This document shows, piece after piece, positions 61,447 to 64,000 of a DNA stretch of 64,000 nt (position 1 is the first letter of the stretch; every line of letters starts with the position of its first letter). A model generated the notes under the pieces. The model worked only from the letters and a program-made list of their open reading frames with translations. It did not search any database and was not told where the DNA came from. The translations under genes were made by a program, and so were the position numbers. Source of the DNA: Adiantum capillus-veneris (taxonomy: Eukaryota > Streptophyta > Polypodiopsida > Polypodiales > Pteridaceae); assembly GCA_014529385.2 (NCBI GenBank), contig CM043961.1, positions 17,038,978 through 17,102,977 on the forward strand, in the 5' to 3' direction.

Positions 61447-62890
61447 ATGGCTGACAATAATCAAGAGAGTAGAATGAACATTGATAGCTTTGATTTTGCA
61501 CATGAAGGTGCTAATGATGATGCTCCCATGTTTGTGAATTATCTTGTCACTAGGTTGCAGCAAGCTATGGGCAACCCTGCTTTGCAAGCCGAAGTTACTC
61601 AACAAATTTGTGCTCATGGAATTTCCCTTCCTCTCCAAGAGGAGAGAGAGCTTAGGAGGCCTCTTGAAGAGACCCCCAAAAGAAGACTCTCTCCCATTCG
61701 AGAGGGGGAATCCAAAGAGCAAGAAAGCAATGAAAGTTTAAGCTCCTCTGAAGATGTGGCTCCACGAAGACGGCGGTCTAGATGATGGCCCACTCCTCCC
61801 AAGAGGAAAAGATCAACACATAGTCCTTCTCCTCATCACTCTGAAAGGCAAGAGAGGAAACAAAGGAAGAAAAGGGCTAGGAAGAGGTCATCCTCTTCTC
61901 CTTCTTCTTCACCTTCCTCCTCTTCCGACGAAAGTTATGGCTATTCTCCTAGAGAATACAAGAGGGGAGGACATCGCAAATCATTTCCTGCATGGCAAAG
62001 GTCACAAAAGCTAAAGAAGTTCAAGGAGGGAGGAAAGAGTATCTCTTTTCTCACCTATGATGGCACCTTCGGTGCTACCGACAAAGCGTTGGCCTTCATC
62101 CAGCAATTTGATGCGGCCTTTGGAGACAAGGGCTTCACAGAGTCCTCCAAACTATGCCATGTAGCTATGCACTTCCAAAAATCAGCTCGTCAATGGTGGG
62201 CTAGCCTTCGTGGCAATGGTGAAGCCCCAAAGACATGGAAAACTCTACGAGTTTCCATCATGAAGCAATTCCTTGCAAGCGATGAAAAGGACAAAGTGCT
62301 TACCGAATGGCGCGGCTTGAAGCTCCTCTCCCATGAGTCTATCCACAAATATGTAGACAAGTTTTGAGATTTACATCTCAAGGCTACTGTCTTTCAAAAG
62401 ATAGAATTTGTCGAGAAAAGGCACCAATTCTGTGCGGGATTACCTGAAGAGATGGACGAATACATCAACTCTCAACGGCCTGGTACTATTAGCAAAGTAA
62501 TCCATCACACCATGGTTGCTTCACGCATCAATTTCCATCAAGGGGCTAGACGTAATGTCAAGCCCATGGAAAACAAAGACAAAAATGCTGCAAAGGGGAA
62601 AACCAATGTTCAAAATACTTCCCAAGTCAATTCCAACAACAACAATCGGTCCAAGGAGAAGGGAGTTACAAAGGTAAAAAAAAACTCTCTCCTGAAGAGC
62701 TTGAAGCTTTTCGCAAGGACCATAGGTGTTTCAAGTGTGGGGAGCAAGGACATGGCTATCGTTCTTGCCCCAAGAAGAATACTTGCAATGAGACTCCTAG
62801 GGCTTCCACCATCGAAGCTCCAAAAGAGGATGCTCATTGCAAAGGATCAAAACTTTCCTATGCTTGGGGAAAGGTAAGAGAGCATGATGC
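61447..62890 (+). pseudogene. Gypsy-3 gag with few lesions
   Basis: Starts MADNNQESRMNIDSFDFAHE (ATG at 61447). It reads 112 codons to TGA (61783-61785), continues in frame through a Ser/Arg-rich stretch (SSSPSSSPSSSSDES) and the gag domain (FIQQFDAAFGDKGF, KTWKTLRVSIMKQF), then meets TGA at 62365-62367 where Gypsy-2 has Trp. A one-base deletion near 62662 shifts the frame before the zinc knuckle CFKCGEQGHGYRSC at 62727-62768, which is intact. Confidence 0.85.
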
Positions 62891-64000
62891 CTTCATCTTG
62901 TTTGACCCTCGCTCTACTCTTAACTTCATATCAATGGAGTTGGCCACCAAGTTGGGCATTCAAGCTTTTGAGATGGGAGATATAGTAGTAGTTGATGCAG
63001 CTTTCAAGGGACAACAAGCCTCCCTTACTCCCTTGATTGGGAAGTTGAGGCTTCATGTCCAAAGATATGTCGATAAAGAAGACTTCTTCATCTCTCCTCT
63101 CCAACATGAGGATGTTATCCTAGGGGCACCATGGTTTGATCGCATGGCTGCCAACATGAAGTTCCCTGAAAGGAAAATCTACTTCACCTATAGGGAAAGA
63201 ACATGTATATAGATGCTAGTGAACGTGGTCGCACTATTCCACTTGTAAATCCTCGTGCTTTTGATAAGTCAATGAAGAGCTCAGTTTCTGCGTACATGAT
63301 TTTTGTCAAAGATTCTCTAAAAGATACTAATGTTTCATCAAATGTAAATGGTAGGAATCAAGAAGAGTTAGACTTGTCTAATTTTCTAAAAGGATTCCAA
63401 GATGTGTTCATCGATGATATCCCTATGGACTTACCTCCAAAACGAGGGGATGATGACCATCGCATTCAGCTCCTTCCTGGAAGTTCACCACCTAACAAGC
63501 CTCCTTATCGAGTCTCACAAGCTCAACAAGAGGATATCATGAGGCAAGTACAAGAGCTGGTAGACAAAGGGATGGTGAGGCCTAGTTCCTCTCCCTTTTG
63601 TTCTCCAGTCCTTTTAGTGCAAAAGAAAGATGGTACATACCGTATGTGTGTAGACTATCGAGCACTAAACCATATCACTATCAAAAACAGATTTCCCGTA
63701 GCTCGGGTAGAAGATCTGTTTGATAAGCTACAAGGCTCTACCTACTTCAGTAGGATTGACCTTAAGAGTGGCTATCATCAAATAAGGATAGTGAATGAAG
63801 ATATCTTAAAGACCGCGTTTCGCACAATGTTGGTCTTTATGAATATCTAGTCATGCCTTTTGGCTTGACTAATGCACCAGCTACGTTCAATCGTTTGATG
63901 GAGAAAATTTTTAGACCATACCATAAATTCACTGGAGTGTTCTTTGATGATATCATCATCTACTCCAAGTCTTTGGAGGAACATAAGCAACATCTCCAAG
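62891..64000 (+). pseudogene. Gypsy-3 protease and RT, partial
   Basis: Protease (62898-63212) keeps its Asp (FDPRSTLNFISMELATKLG) and continues to SPLQHEDVILGAPWFDRM. A frame change near 63200 leads to the linker and [49 protein letters not shown] one-base deletion near 63829 then shifts the frame to a stop at 63850. The original frame resumes with the [10 protein letters not shown] catalytic box near 63940-63970. The window ends inside RT. Confidence 0.88.

Larger units (their letters stand above)
59413..64000 (+). mobile_element. Gypsy-3: chromovirus, cut by the window edge
   Basis: 5' LTR, primer-binding site, gag, protease and RT are present; the window ends within RT. It has fewer lesions than Gypsy-1 or Gypsy-2. 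The preceding five bases ATTGT are the expected left target-site duplication. Confidence 0.85.

Overview
This window is nuclear plant DNA. It holds one spliced host gene and a dense stack of nested, mostly decayed transposable elements. Evidence for a land plant: primer-binding sites complementary to plant initiator-Met tRNA (TGGTATCAGAGC and variants), Ty1/copia and chromodomain Ty3/gypsy elements, and an RBM26/RBM27-type zinc-finger gene whose closest named relatives, as I recall them, are the Arabidopsis C3H27/C3H41 proteins. Long (GA)n/(CT)n tracts and a Penelope-like reverse transcriptase hint at a large non-angiosperm genome (fern, lycophyte or gymnosperm). That last step is inference only; no sequence search was possible.

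Layout. 1-545: edge of an unidentified LTR element on the minus strand. 3114-6787 (-): host gene for a PWI-like/CCCH/RRM protein, five recognisable exons, 3' part uncertain. 7500-9500: microsatellites and small LTR-element remnants. 9507-17822 (+): Gypsy-1, a gutted chromovirus with both LTRs, sitting in the 3' LTR of Copia-1. 17823-25190 (-): Copia-1, 5'-truncated, split in its RT domain by the nearly intact Copia-2 (18895-24433). 25191-27846: no recognisable gene.

27847-31900 (+): a decayed Penelope-like element (upstream ORF plus RT). 32140-32758 and 45120-49240 (+): a decayed Helitron-type Rep/helicase gene. It is split by Copia-3 (32759-45119, -), which itself carries Copia-4 (33569-38734, -) inside one LTR and a gypsy solo LTR (42761-44347, +) in its leader. 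A further LTR fragment (46631-47025, -) lies between the Rep and helicase parts. 50012-51983: two GIY-YIG-like nuclease remnants in head-to-head inverted orientation. 51984-52580: part of a gypsy LTR on the minus strand. 52581-59412 (+): Gypsy-2, interrupted at its 3' end by Gypsy-3 (59413 to the window edge, +).

Relative order from nesting: the Helitron-like gene predates Copia-3, which predates Copia-4 and the solo LTR; Copia-1 predates Copia-2 and Gypsy-1; Gypsy-2 predates Gypsy-3. Copia-2 (192-bp LTRs, 5 differences) and Copia-4 (227-bp LTRs, 4 differences) are the youngest complete insertions by LTR divergence. The most unusual stretch is 27.8-52 kb, where Penelope-like RT, Helitron Rep/helicase and GIY-YIG nuclease remnants lie in line on one strand. 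They may be separate old elements or the wreck of one large composite element.
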